From NCBI GenBank assembly GCA_017431515.1, contig JAFRKV010000009.1:1-63948 (forward strand): 63,948 nt of DNA, in the 5' to 3' direction. Below the pieces are notes generated by a model. That model was not told where the DNA came from and made no database searches. It saw only the letters and a program-made list of their open reading frames with translations. The translations under genes and the position numbers were made by a program. Positions 54,223 to 62,923 of the stretch are shown here, in pieces. Numbering within the stretch: position 1 is the first letter of the stretch; the number at the start of each line of letters is the position of its first letter. This stretch comes from Lachnospiraceae bacterium. GTDB taxonomy: Bacteria > Bacillota > Clostridia > Lachnospirales > Lachnospiraceae.

Positions 54223-56145
54223 ATGCCATCTCAATTTTTCGGTCTGACAATCGCGGGAAGCGGCATTAATGCCTATCAGACTTCCATCAATACCACGGCA
54301 AACAATATCGCAAACGTGCAGACGGACGGCTATTCCAGACAGGTGACCAATATGGAGGCCAATAATCCGATGCGCGTCTATGCCAGGTACGGCTCCGCCG
54401 GCACCGGTGTCGTCACCACCTCCATCAAGCAGGTGCGGAATGAGTATTACGACACGAAATACTGGGAAAATCAGAACAGTCTCGGGTTTTATGACAACAA
54501 GCTTTACTATATGACCCAGATTGAGGATTATTTCACGGATGATGACATGACCACAGGCTTTGTGAGCCTGTTGAACGAGTATCAGAGCAATCTGGACAAT
54601 GTGAAGGATGCGGATGGAAGCGAGACCTCCCGGCAGGCTTTCATCAGCAGCGCTCAGAGCCTCGGCACCTTCTTCCACAATGTCAATCAGCAGCTTTCTT
54701 CGCTTCAGTCCAGTATCAATGACCAGATCAAGACGACGGTGGAAAGCATCAATTCCATTGCGGAAAAGATGGCTCTTCTCACGAAACAGATCAATGTCAT
54801 CGAGATCCAGGGAGGATATGCCAATGAATTGAGAGATCAGAGGAATCTTCTGGCGGATCAGCTGAATGAGATCATTCCGGTGGAGATTCAGGAAGCCCCC
54901 ATAAAAAATACGAATGATGAAGAGATCTATCTCGGGGGCACAAGCTATAGAGTAAAGTTCATGGGGATCAATCTGGTGGACAGTTATGATTACCGCACCA
55001 TCGAATGTGTGGCGCGGGAGTATCCCAAGAACCAGAGCGATACCAACGGTCTCTATGACCTCCGCTGGAAGGATACGGGTGTCACCATCAATGCAGCCGG
55101 CGAAGGCATGAGCGGATCGCTGCGGGCGCTGTTTGATATGCGTGACGGCAATAACAACACCAACTTCACGGGGTATCTGACGGAAGCGGTAAAGGGTACG
55201 GACGGTCATGCGGAGGCGGTGTTCGCTGCCGGTGATTTTAATCACGAGATGACTTCTGTCTACAACATGAATATGCCCCAGCACGGCTATATCAACATCA
55301 ACAACGTGGAATATGAATACGACGGCTTCAGCTATGATACCGAGATCGTGGAAAAGTCTCAGGCCGACGGTTCTGTGGTATACGAAGAAGTGGTGACCGG
55401 CTATCGCTTCCATATGGTGGATGCGACCAAGGAAACATTGGATAAGGGAATCGGCAAATACAGCCATATTGGCGAGACCATTGACAACATGGGCGTTCCG
55501 TATTACATGAACCAGATGAACTCCTTCTTACGCTCCTTTACGCAGAAGTTTAACACGATCCAGGAGTCCGGCGTGGATATGGACGGCAATCAGATGGGCG
55601 CGTTCTTTGTGGCGAACAGCAAGGTTGATGGTGTGGAGTATGATTTTAACGCGTATTCCACGGCGTTGAAGGATTACCTCGACAACGGGACGGTTTCCCA
55701 TTCCTATACGATCGGCGGAGGAGATTCTACCTATTATAATCTGACTGCGGAGAATTTTGACATCGCATATGAAAGCGCGCACAATCCGCGGCGCTTCGCA
55801 ACGGCGACCAGCATCATCGACGGCGTGGAGAAGGGCGATCTGGTAGACCGGATGAAGAGGCTGTACGGGGATGTGGAGATCTATCGCGGCTGCAAGGCAA
55901 AGGATTTCCTGCAGTGCATGTATGATGATGTGGCGGTGGATAAGGAAGAGACCAAGACGTTTCTTGACAACTACACCAGTATCCGCGGATCCATTCAGAC
56001 CCAGCGGGACAGTGTATCCGGCGTGGATCAGGATGAAGAGGCGCTGTCGCTCATCAAATTCCAAAATGCATACAATCTCAACTCTAAGGTTATTCAGGTT
56101 TTGACCGAAATATATGATAGATTGATACTGGAAACCGGAGTGTGA
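54223..56145 (+). CDS. flgK: Hook-filament junction protein FlgK, second copy
   Basis: 640 residues. The N-terminus FFGLTIAGSGINAYQTSINT, TANNIANVQTDGYSRQVTNM is closer to canonical FlgK than the first copy; the C-terminus reads DEEALSLIKFQNAYNLNSKV. The middle domain shows little similarity to copy 1 (YVTG-like blocks absent). It starts 15 bases after copy 1, with AGGAGG just before the ATG. Two adjacent flgK genes point to an old duplication with divergence of the exposed domain. Confidence 0.9.
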   Translation: MPSQFFGLTIAGSGINAYQTSINTTANNIANVQTDGYSRQVTNMEANNPMRVYARYGSAGTGVVTTSIKQVRNEYYDTKYWENQNSLGFYDNKLYYMTQIEDYFTDDDMTTGFVSLLNEYQSNLDNVKDADGSETSRQAFISSAQSLGTFFHNVNQQLSSLQSSINDQIKTTVESINSIAEKMALLTKQINVIEIQGGYANELRDQRNLLADQLNEIIPVEIQEAPIKNTNDEEIYLGGTSYRVKFMGINLVDSYDYRTIECVAREYPKNQSDTNGLYDLRWKDTGVTINAAGEGMSGSLRALFDMRDGNNNTNFTGYLTEAVKGTDGHAEAVFAAGDFNHEMTSVYNMNMPQHGYININNVEYEYDGFSYDTEIVEKSQADGSVVYEEVVTGYRFHMVDATKETLDKGIGKYSHIGETIDNMGVPYYMNQMNSFLRSFTQKFNTIQESGVDMDGNQMGAFFVANSKVDGVEYDFNAYSTALKDYLDNGTVSHSYTIGGGDSTYYNLTAENFDIAYESAHNPRRFATATSIIDGVEKGDLVDRMKRLYGDVEIYRGCKAKDFLQCMYDDVAVDKEETKTFLDNYTSIRGSIQTQRDSVSGVDQDEEALSLIKFQNAYNLNSKVIQVLTEIYDRLILETGV

Positions 56146-56154
56146 TGGTTTGCA

Positions 56155-56287
56155 GGAGTCAAAAGTCACATGTCACGAAGTGACATTGTGACCTTTGTGT
56201 GGAGAGGCGTTCTGACACGCTAGCGTGTCGAGACGCCTTCTCACACAAAGTGCACATGCGTGTTCCACGCATGGCACTTTTGACTCC
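56155..56287 (+). repeat. Cloverleaf-like inverted-repeat element A (flgK-flgL gap)
   Basis: 133 bases that can fold into a closed multi-arm shape. Outer stem GGAGTCAAAAGT/ACTTTTGACTCC (12 bp). Left arm CACATGTCAC-gaa-GTGACAT-t-GTG. Central arm CTTTGTGTG...AGGCGT...GACACG-CTAG-CGTGTC...ACGCCT...CACACAAAG. Right arm ATGCGTG-ttc-CACGCAT. No T-run. A related element in opposite orientation is at 62749-62886. It occupies most of the gap and ends about 28 bases before the flgL Shine-Dalgarno. Confidence 0.85.
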
Positions 56288-56329
56288 CAACCCCGGAAAC
56301 ATTACGCAAACCCGAACGGAGGGCTTTTC

Positions 56330-57934
56330 ATGAGAATTACAAATAACGTGATCATGCGCAATACCAAGACGAATATCAATGGCAACAAGATCAACGTGAA
56401 TGAAAAGAATAACCAAATGTCCAGCCAGAAAAAGATTGACCGTCCGTCCGACGATCCGGTAATCGCGGTACGGGCGCTTCGTTTGCGCAGCAACCTGAGC
56501 GAGCTGAAGCAGTACTTAAAGACCAACATCGAGGAGGCGGAGTCCTGGATGAACATCACCGACACCGCTCTTTACAACATGCGCGGGATTATGAATGATA
56601 TGCACACGCTTTGCGATCATGCCGCCAACGACACGTTGAATCAGGATGACCGCAACCAGATCCTGGCGCAGCTCCGCCAGAATCAGGAGCAGATTTTTGC
56701 GGAGGGCAATGCGGATTACGCGGGACGTACCGTATTTACTGGGTGGAAGACCGATACGACCCTGACATTCTCCATGGACAAGGCGAATGAGCATTACACG
56801 ATTACACAGCCTCTTTCCTATGCCGATCTGGAGGAGGAGGCCTACAATTACAACACCGTCAGCAATGAGGATATCATGAATTTCCGGACGAAGGCAGCGA
56901 CGATTTCCCAGTTGACGGAACAGCCTGCCAGCGCCACCTTAAACCGGATTAGACTGGCGTATGACAATCTGAGTCTGGCGGCGGATACCACGACAGATCC
57001 CACGGGGCAGACCCCGATCACGACGCTGGAGATCAAATATGCCCAGGCGGACGGCACGGCTGGGAGCCTGTCCCCCATTGCCTATACGACCACCACCACG
57101 GCGGCGATGGAAGCCGCCGGCTACACCATCGGCGCGAATGACTGCGTATTCAATACAGACACGGGAGAGCTGTATTTCGGGGAAACGCTTTCGGACACAC
57201 TGAAGCAGGAGCAGGCGCAGTTTACCTTTACCTACGACAAGACCGGATTTGAAAAAGGCGATCTGACGCCGGAGAATTACTTCAACTGCACAAACTGGTC
57301 CAAGGGGGATGCTTCCGACTGGGATCGTTACACCTACACCCATTATGAGGGCGGAACCTGGGACGGCACCACCTATACCACCCCCGAATGGATCCATGAG
57401 GACATCAACTACACGGTAGCCACCAACCAGGAGATGGCGATCAATCTCGAAGCAAAAGATGTGCTGGATCAGAACCTTGACCGCGATATTTCCGCACTGG
57501 CGGATATCGTACAGGCATCAATTGATGCGCACAACAAGCTGGACAGACTGACCGCGATGCAGAAACAGGATGCCTATTCATCACCGGAGGATCAGACAAG
57601 GCTGGCGGCCATGATCGAAGCCGTAAGCAAAGAGGTGGATTACGCGGATGACAAGATGCGCGATGTCTTTACCCATTACGTCGGGAAGATGCAGGGCTAT
57701 CTGACCACGATGGATCTCGCGCGGACGGATCTCGGCTCTCTCGGACAGCGGCTGGATCTTACCAAGAACCGTGTGGAAAGCCAGTACACGACCGTGGATA
57801 AGCTGAAAGCGGAAAACGAGGACGAGGATCTGTCGGATATCGTGATCGATTATCAGGCAGCGTACCTTGCTTATCAGGCCTCCCTGCAGGCAGCGGCGAA
57901 GGTGCAGCAGCAGACGCTGTTGGATTACATCTAA
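56330..57934 (+). CDS. flgL: Hook-filament junction protein FlgL
   Basis: 534 residues. The N-terminus MRITNNVIMRNTKTNINGNK and KIDRPSDDPVIAVRALRLRS match flagellin-like FlgL; the C-terminus is RVESQYTTVDKLKAENEDED with a YLAYQASLQAAAKVQQQTLL helix. The central domain (about 150-400), with many Thr/Gly and aromatic blocks, makes it longer than the usual 300-400. ATG chosen by GGAGGG 6 bases upstream and the family start; the frame is open further upstream across element A but that is not coding. Confidence 0.92.
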   Translation: MRITNNVIMRNTKTNINGNKINVNEKNNQMSSQKKIDRPSDDPVIAVRALRLRSNLSELKQYLKTNIEEAESWMNITDTALYNMRGIMNDMHTLCDHAANDTLNQDDRNQILAQLRQNQEQIFAEGNADYAGRTVFTGWKTDTTLTFSMDKANEHYTITQPLSYADLEEEAYNYNTVSNEDIMNFRTKAATISQLTEQPASATLNRIRLAYDNLSLAADTTTDPTGQTPITTLEIKYAQADGTAGSLSPIAYTTTTTAAMEAAGYTIGANDCVFNTDTGELYFGETLSDTLKQEQAQFTFTYDKTGFEKGDLTPENYFNCTNWSKGDASDWDRYTYTHYEGGTWDGTTYTTPEWIHEDINYTVATNQEMAINLEAKDVLDQNLDRDISALADIVQASIDAHNKLDRLTAMQKQDAYSSPEDQTRLAAMIEAVSKEVDYADDKMRDVFTHYVGKMQGYLTTMDLARTDLGSLGQRLDLTKNRVESQYTTVDKLKAENEDEDLSDIVIDYQAAYLAYQASLQAAAKVQQQTLLDYI

Positions 57935-58015
57935 GCCCATTGCAAACGCAGGTGAAAATGATTATCATAAAAGAGTAACCAAAAACTTTTAATACAAAGG
58001 GAAGGAGAGCAGGAC

Positions 58016-58042
58016 ATGAAGTTCTGCGGAAAATTGCTATGA
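58016..58042 (+). CDS. Short upstream ORF coupled to fliW
   Basis: Eight codons, MKFCGKLL then TGA, behind a strong AAGGAGAG at ideal spacing. Its TGA overlaps the fliW ATG (ATGA), while fliW has no Shine-Dalgarno of its own. It may serve to bring ribosomes to fliW, or be a leader peptide. It is too short to judge by similarity. Confidence 0.5.
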   Translation: MKFCGKLL

Positions 58043-58506
58043 AAGCAGCACATACCAGACTCTTCGGTTATATGGAGATCGAAGACGAGAAGATCGTTCA
58101 CTTTGACAACGGGATCATCGGGTTTCCGAATCTGAAGGATTTCACCCTGATCCAGGATGCAGAGGACGAAAAGAACGAGTCCAGCATCAACTGGCTGCAG
58201 TCTATGGACGAGCCGGATCTGGCGCTTCCGGTGATGGATCCGCTGGTGATCGAGCCGAACTACGACCCGGTGGTGGAGGATGAATTCCTGGAGCCACTCG
58301 GAGAGATGACACCGGAGTCCACATTTGTACTGGTCACCGTCACCGTGCCGGCGGATATCAAAGAGATCGCGGTCAATCTGAAAGCGCCGATCATCATCAA
58401 TCTCGCCACCAACCGCGCAGGACAGCTCATTGTGGAAAATGATTATCCGGTTCGTCATAAGATCTATGACCTGCTGAAAGAGAATGACGAAAGGGCGGGT
58501 GAGTAG
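58039..58506 (+). CDS. fliW: Flagellar assembly factor FliW
   Basis: 155 residues. It reads IEDEKIVHFDNGIIGFPNLK followed by DFTLIQDAED and the C-terminal VNLKAPIIINLATNRAGQLI, the FliW signature. FliW binds flagellin and, when free, binds CsrA allosterically and removes it from the flagellin mRNA. The csrA gene follows at 3 bases. The start is the ATG that overlaps the preceding short ORF, giving the normal N-terminus. Confidence 0.95.
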   Translation: MKAAHTRLFGYMEIEDEKIVHFDNGIIGFPNLKDFTLIQDAEDEKNESSINWLQSMDEPDLALPVMDPLVIEPNYDPVVEDEFLEPLGEMTPESTFVLVTVTVPADIKEIAVNLKAPIIINLATNRAGQLIVENDYPVRHKIYDLLKENDERAGE

Positions 58507-58508
58507 AG

Positions 58509-58727
58509 ATGTTGGCTTTAACGAGAAAGAAAGGCGAAGCCCTGGTCATTAACAATAATATCGAAGTAACGGTGCTTGAGATCCGCGGTGATCAGATCAA
58601 GCTCGGCATTGCGGCGCCGAAGGAGGTGCCGGTGTATCGGAAGGAGGTTTACCTCCAGATCCAGAAAGAAAATGAAGCAGCGTTGAATGTAGGCGGTTTG
58701 GATGCATTGAAGGGACTGCTCAAGTAA
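58509..58727 (+). CDS. csrA: RNA-binding regulator CsrA
   Basis: 72 residues: MLALTRKKGEALVINNNIEV, VLEIRGDQIKLGIAAPKEVP and VYRKEVYLQIQKENEAA. A dimeric RNA binder that recognises GGA in hairpin loops and blocks translation, in this genomic setting mainly of flagellin. A matching GGA hairpin lies in the flagellin leader at 63158. A terminator follows. Confidence 0.97.
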   Translation: MLALTRKKGEALVINNNIEVTVLEIRGDQIKLGIAAPKEVPVYRKEVYLQIQKENEAALNVGGLDALKGLLK

Positions 58728-58736
58728 ACAGATTTT

Positions 58737-58775
58737 CCCCGGAGAGACAGCGGTTTTTCCGGGGATTTTCTTTTT
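58737..58775 (+). terminator. Terminator after csrA
   Basis: CCCCGGA pairs with TCCGGGG over a 14-base loop, followed by ATTTTCTTTTT. Confidence 0.8.
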
Positions 58776-58819
58776 GGAAAAAATTTTGTGAAAATGAGAA
58801 ATATTTTTGTGGAAAACTA

Positions 58820-58846
58820 TAAATTTTTTTGATAAGGTGACGATAT
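58820..58846 (+). promoter_or_regulatory. Sigma-D promoter of flaG-fliD-fliS
   Basis: TAAA, 15-base spacer, GACGATAT, one mismatch to the sigma-D -10. It lies after the csrA terminator and about 60 bases before flaG. Confidence 0.7.
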
Positions 58847-58913
58847 AGAGATTAGAAAAACTGTCAATGTCACTTTTTGTACCAAAATTCAAATCACATG
58901 GAGGTGAATCAAA

Positions 58914-59354
58914 ATGGCTATGGAAGGAATTCAGGCGGCAGCAGTCAGCTATCAGTCCACGCCCGCAGTCCAAAAACCCGTAGAGGTTCCGAAAACAGCT
59001 CCGACGCAATCGGCGGAGAATTTTTCGACTGCAGATACAGCGACCACGGTAGCAATGGGTACTTCCGCGACGGCTGAGCTGAGCCGTCAGTATGAAGGCG
59101 ATAGTCAGCAGGGAAGCGAAGAACAGCAGAACAGACAGAACGAAAAGATCAAAAAGGCAGTTGAGGAGATCAACAAGAAAGCCAAGAATACTGAGGCTGT
59201 TTATGGCTTCCATGAGAAGACGAATCGCGTGACCATCAAGATCGTCGACAAAGAGACCAAAGACACGATCAAAGAATTCCCGGCGGAGGAAACGCTGGAT
59301 ATGATCGCAAAGGCCTGGGAGCTTGCCGGTCTGATGGTAGACGAGAAGCGGTAA
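58914..59354 (+). CDS. flaG: FlaG family protein
   Basis: 146 residues. A variable Ala/Thr/Gln-rich first half and a conserved C-terminal part EKTNRVTIKIVDKETKDTIK followed by EFPAEETLDMIAK, the FlaG/YvyC signature. In other bacteria FlaG limits filament length and works near FliD. GGAGGTG lies upstream of the ATG, and fliD follows at 17 bases. Confidence 0.9.
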   Translation: MAMEGIQAAAVSYQSTPAVQKPVEVPKTAPTQSAENFSTADTATTVAMGTSATAELSRQYEGDSQQGSEEQQNRQNEKIKKAVEEINKKAKNTEAVYGFHEKTNRVTIKIVDKETKDTIKEFPAEETLDMIAKAWELAGLMVDEKR

Positions 59355-59371
59355 GCGAAGGAGGATAAACT

Positions 59372-61813
59372 ATGGCAATCAGAATTTCCGGACTGGTTTC
59401 CGGACTGGATACCGAGTCCCTTGTTTCAGAACTGGTATCTGCCTACTCCGTCAAGAAAGATAACTATGTCAAGGCACAGACAAAGCTTTCCTGGAAACAG
59501 GATGCATGGAAGACGCTGAATAAAAAGGTTTACAGCCTTTACAGCAGCGTCAGCAATCTGCGTTACTCTTCCGCGTACAGCCTGAAGAAAACCACGGTTT
59601 CCGATACCACGAAAGCGACCGTGAAGGCTTCCAACAATGCGGTGAACGGAACACAGAAGCTGGTGGTCAAGCAGTTGGCGGCGACGGGTTATCTGACCGG
59701 CGGGACGCTGAAGACGAAGGACGGCAAAAAGGCAGAGAGCACCACAACCCTCAGCAATCTGACCGATAACAATACTAAAGGATACGGTCTTTCGGAGGGT
59801 GAAACCGGAACCATCAATGTAAACGGCACAGAGATCAGCCTTTCTTCTTCGAATACGATCGCGGATGTGATCAACAAGATGAAGGATGCAGGTGTCAATG
59901 CGTCTTTTGATGCCACCAATCAGCGGCTCTTTGTCAGCGGCAAAGAAAGCGGCACGGAAAATGAGTTCACGCTGACCGCTTCCAACGAAGGCGGCGCCAA
60001 GATTCTGCAGTCCCTCGGATTGATGACAAATATGTCAAAGGACTCATCCGCGTACAAAGAGTATGAATCCATCATTAACGCGTACTCGACGGGCGGCTCT
60101 GTGGATCCGGGCAAGATCAAAGACGCGATCGCGAACGGGACGCTCACCGTTTCTTCCTATGGAGATGCAGCGTACCAGACAGCGATCAAGACCTATGAGT
60201 ATGCGAAGGCTGCTTCGGAAGGCAAGGATGGGACTCTCAGAACGGATTATGAGACGTATCTCACGAATCAGGCGAAGCTGGATGCGCTGGATACGGCTGG
60301 TTTCAAGAAAAACATCTATGACGGCCTCTCCGGTGCGACGGAGACGCAGCTTGAGAATCAGTTCCTGGATGCCAACGGCAATCAGATTTCCGTAGAGCGT
60401 GATGAAGACGGCAATATCACCAAGATCAACGGAAAAGAAGTGGACGGCGAAGGAAAGACAGAAGACGGGTATTCGATTTCCGGCAATACGATTACCTATC
60501 AGGATCCGTCCGATCCGGAAGCGGAAACTGTGACCTATACCAAGGCCGGCGATGTCCTGAACAACATGAAAGATGCGCTGACCGCGGCTTATCCGGGAGC
60601 AGCGGATGCGGAAGCGGCTTATGCGGAATATGAAGCGACGCTCAATGCAGCGAACACCTTTAAGGCCTCTTATGGGAACGATCTTTCGATCCTGGCGCAG
60701 GTATACGGCGATGGCGCGGATCTGGATACGCTGATGAACGATAACCTCATTGTCGCGGCAGACAGCTTTTCCACGAAGGTGCAGGCGGCGTTGACGGCAG
60801 TGAACGGCGACGGCATCTATACGACGAACAGCGGCGCGGTAAGGATCGATGCGAAAGATGCCAAGATCGAGTTGAACGGCGCGGAGTTTACGGGAAGCAC
60901 CAATAACTTCTCTATCAATGGTCTTTCCATCGATGTGACAGGCGTGACGGATGACAATGGGATCACGCTTACCACGACGACGGATACCCAGGCGATCTAT
61001 GACAAGGTCAAGGATTTCCTGACCCAGTACAATGAAGTCATGAACGAGATGTGCTCGCTCTATAATGCAGCTTCCGCGAAAGGCTATGAGCCGTTGACAG
61101 CGGACGAGCGGAAAGCCATGAGTGACACCCAGGTGGAGGAATGGGAAGCGAAGATCAAGAGCGCGCTACTGCGACGCGATACCACGCTGGACTCCCTGAT
61201 CACGACCATGAGTTCCTCCATGCAGAAGTCCTATATTATGGGAAAGGATGCCCACGGTAACAACATCACTTTTACCCTGAACAAGGACGGCACCTACGGC
61301 GGGAGCAACGGCAAGACCTACACACTTGACGAGCGCAGCGGCGGGAAATACACGATGCGGGATGAGGATGGCAATACCCTTGCGGCATCCAGTTATTCCT
61401 GGTCCAGCTTCGGTGTGGCGACCCTTGGTTATATGAATGCAGCGGCCAATGAGTACAATGCATATCATATTGACGGCGATCCGGATGATGAGAACTCCTC
61501 CGGCAAGACCGATAAGCTTTTGGCAGCGATCGCAGGAGATCCCGATACGGTCATTGATTTCCTGAAGCATGCGACGAGCAGCCTCTATGATTCCATCAAT
61601 AAGAAGATGGCTTCCACTTCCCTTCGTTCTGCATACACGGTGTATAATGATAAGGAAATGAGCAAAGAATACAGCGATTACACCGATACGATCAAGAAGT
61701 GGGAAGACAAGGTTTCTTCCATCGAGGACAGCTATTACAAGAAATTCGCAGCGATGGAGTCAGCGCTTGCCACGATCCAAGGTCAGTCCTCGGCACTCGG
61801 CGGCTTGTTCTAA
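59372..61813 (+). CDS. fliD: Flagellar filament cap protein FliD
   Basis: 813 residues. The N-terminal domain reads IRISGLVSGLDTESLVSELV, with QTKLSWKQDAWKTLNKKVYS. The C-terminal FliD domain has DVTGVTDDNGITLTTTTDTQ, VKDFLTQYNEVMNEMCSLYN and a late DAYTKKFAAME-like EDSYYKKFAAMESALATIQ. The middle (about 150-480) contains Ala/Tyr-rich and acidic repeats and makes the protein much larger than the usual 450-550. It caps the filament and folds incoming flagellin. AAGGAGG precedes the ATG. Confidence 0.93.
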   Translation: MAIRISGLVSGLDTESLVSELVSAYSVKKDNYVKAQTKLSWKQDAWKTLNKKVYSLYSSVSNLRYSSAYSLKKTTVSDTTKATVKASNNAVNGTQKLVVKQLAATGYLTGGTLKTKDGKKAESTTTLSNLTDNNTKGYGLSEGETGTINVNGTEISLSSSNTIADVINKMKDAGVNASFDATNQRLFVSGKESGTENEFTLTASNEGGAKILQSLGLMTNMSKDSSAYKEYESIINAYSTGGSVDPGKIKDAIANGTLTVSSYGDAAYQTAIKTYEYAKAASEGKDGTLRTDYETYLTNQAKLDALDTAGFKKNIYDGLSGATETQLENQFLDANGNQISVERDEDGNITKINGKEVDGEGKTEDGYSISGNTITYQDPSDPEAETVTYTKAGDVLNNMKDALTAAYPGAADAEAAYAEYEATLNAANTFKASYGNDLSILAQVYGDGADLDTLMNDNLIVAADSFSTKVQAALTAVNGDGIYTTNSGAVRIDAKDAKIELNGAEFTGSTNNFSINGLSIDVTGVTDDNGITLTTTTDTQAIYDKVKDFLTQYNEVMNEMCSLYNAASAKGYEPLTADERKAMSDTQVEEWEAKIKSALLRRDTTLDSLITTMSSSMQKSYIMGKDAHGNNITFTLNKDGTYGGSNGKTYTLDERSGGKYTMRDEDGNTLAASSYSWSSFGVATLGYMNAAANEYNAYHIDGDPDDENSSGKTDKLLAAIAGDPDTVIDFLKHATSSLYDSINKKMASTSLRSAYTVYNDKEMSKEYSDYTDTIKKWEDKVSSIEDSYYKKFAAMESALATIQGQSSALGGLF

Positions 61814-61852
61814 AAAGGATTTTTATCATAAACACAGGGAGGGACACGAAAC

Positions 61853-62269
61853 ATGCCATTGCAAAACGGATATGCGGCATATCAGAACAACCGGATTCAG
61901 ACCGCTTCACCGGCGGAGCTTACGTTAATGCTTTATGAGGGAGCGATCAAGTTCTGTAATATCGCGATCATGGCAGTCGAGAACAAGGAAATCGAAAAAG
62001 CGCATATCAACATCCACAAGGTGGAGGATATCATTTCCGAGTTTCAGGCGACCTTGAACTACAAGTATCCTGTCGCAAAAGACTTTAATAACGTCTATGT
62101 TTATCTGAAGGACCGGCTGCAGGAGGCCAACTTCAAAAAGGATAAAGAGATCCTGGAGGAAGTTCTGGAGCACCTGCGGACGTTGCGGGATACCTGGAAG
62201 GAAGTCATGAGGATCACCAAGAACGGTACCGACACCAAAGCAAGAGGACCGGTAGCCGCGGGGGTATGA
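61853..62269 (+). CDS. fliS: Flagellin export chaperone FliS
   Basis: 138 residues. It reads YAAYQNNRIQTASPAELTLM followed by LYEGAIKFCNIAIMAVENKE, and DFNNVYVYLKDRLQEANFKK, the four-helix FliS pattern. It binds the flagellin C-terminus and prevents early polymerisation. GGGAGGGA lies upstream of the ATG. Confidence 0.95.
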   Translation: MPLQNGYAAYQNNRIQTASPAELTLMLYEGAIKFCNIAIMAVENKEIEKAHINIHKVEDIISEFQATLNYKYPVAKDFNNVYVYLKDRLQEANFKKDKEILEEVLEHLRTLRDTWKEVMRITKNGTDTKARGPVAAGV

Positions 62270-62273
62270 GTGC

Positions 62274-62747
62274 GTGAAACAAACATTGAGCCTCCTGGAG
62301 CAGAGCCTCGAAAAGAAGCTTCTGCTCCTGGACGGCATCCTGGAAAAGAGCCGGGATCAGGAAGTCCTGTTAAAGGATGAGGAGCTGGATCCGGATCAGT
62401 TTGAACAAAATGTGGAAGAAAAAGCGGCGTTGGTGGAGCAGCTTATAGAACTGGATGCAGGGTTCGAGCAGGTCTACGCCCGGATCAAAGAGGATCTTCC
62501 GAAGCAGAAAGAGCAGTACCAGGAAGAGATCAAAAAGATCCAGAAGCTGATCTCCGAGATCACAGCCCGCAGCACCTCCATTCAGGCGGAGGAAGCAAGA
62601 AACAAGGACCTTGCCCAGAAGAAGTTTGCAACCGTGAAGAAGCAGATCAAGGAAGCAAAAACCAGCCGGCAGGTCGTGAATCAGTATTATCAAAACATGA
62701 TGAAACTGAACTTTGTCGATCCGCAGTTTATGGATGATAAGCAGTAA
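62274..62747 (+). CDS. FliT/FlgN-like flagellar chaperone (GTG start)
   Basis: 157 residues, almost entirely helical with heptads (SLLEQSLEKKLLLLDGILEK, VEEKAALVEQLIELDAGFEQ, EEIKKIQKLISEITARSTSI). Its position right after fliS suggests FliT, the FliD chaperone; the length and coiled-coil character also fit FlgN-type proteins. The GTG start lies 4 bases after the fliS stop and relies on coupling. Confidence 0.7.
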   Translation: MKQTLSLLEQSLEKKLLLLDGILEKSRDQEVLLKDEELDPDQFEQNVEEKAALVEQLIELDAGFEQVYARIKEDLPKQKEQYQEEIKKIQKLISEITARSTSIQAEEARNKDLAQKKFATVKKQIKEAKTSRQVVNQYYQNMMKLNFVDPQFMDDKQ

Positions 62748-62748
62748 A

Positions 62749-62886
62749 ATTGTTGTCAAAAGTGCCATGCGATGAAATCGCATGCGCACTTTGCACGAAG
62801 ATGTGCCTTGGCGTGCTAGCACGCCAGAGCACATCCTTGTGCAAAGGCCACATGTCACTTCGTGACAAGTGCCTTTTGACAACAAT
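62749..62886 (+). repeat. Cloverleaf-like inverted-repeat element B (upstream of flagellin)
   Basis: 138 bases. Outer stem ATTGTTGTCAAAAG/CTTTTGACAACAAT (14 bp, perfect). Left arm CATGCGAT-gaa-ATCGCATG. Central arm CTTTGCAC...GATGTGC...GGCGTG-CTAG-CACGCC...GCACATC...GTGCAAAG. Right arm CAC-a-TGTCAC-ttc-GTGACA-a-GTG. Read in reverse complement it matches element A arm for arm. It begins 2 bases after the stop codon of the fliT-like gene. Confidence 0.85.
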
Positions 62887-62923
62887 CTGCATCAAAAATA
62901 TCTGTAAAAACAACGCAAATCTC

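Noticed and set aside
53917-55467. 516-codon open frame on the minus strand opposite the flgK pair
   Set aside because: Antisense to two clear FlgK proteins and crosses their junction; no Shine-Dalgarno.
56225-56329. N-terminal extension of flgL across element A
   Set aside because: The frame is open, but the text is the inverted repeat, and the FlgL family start with GGAGGG upstream is at 56330.
62749-62886. Simple intrinsic terminator for the fliS transcript
   Set aside because: Long stems are present but no T-run follows the outer stem on either strand, and the multi-arm plan is shared with element A.
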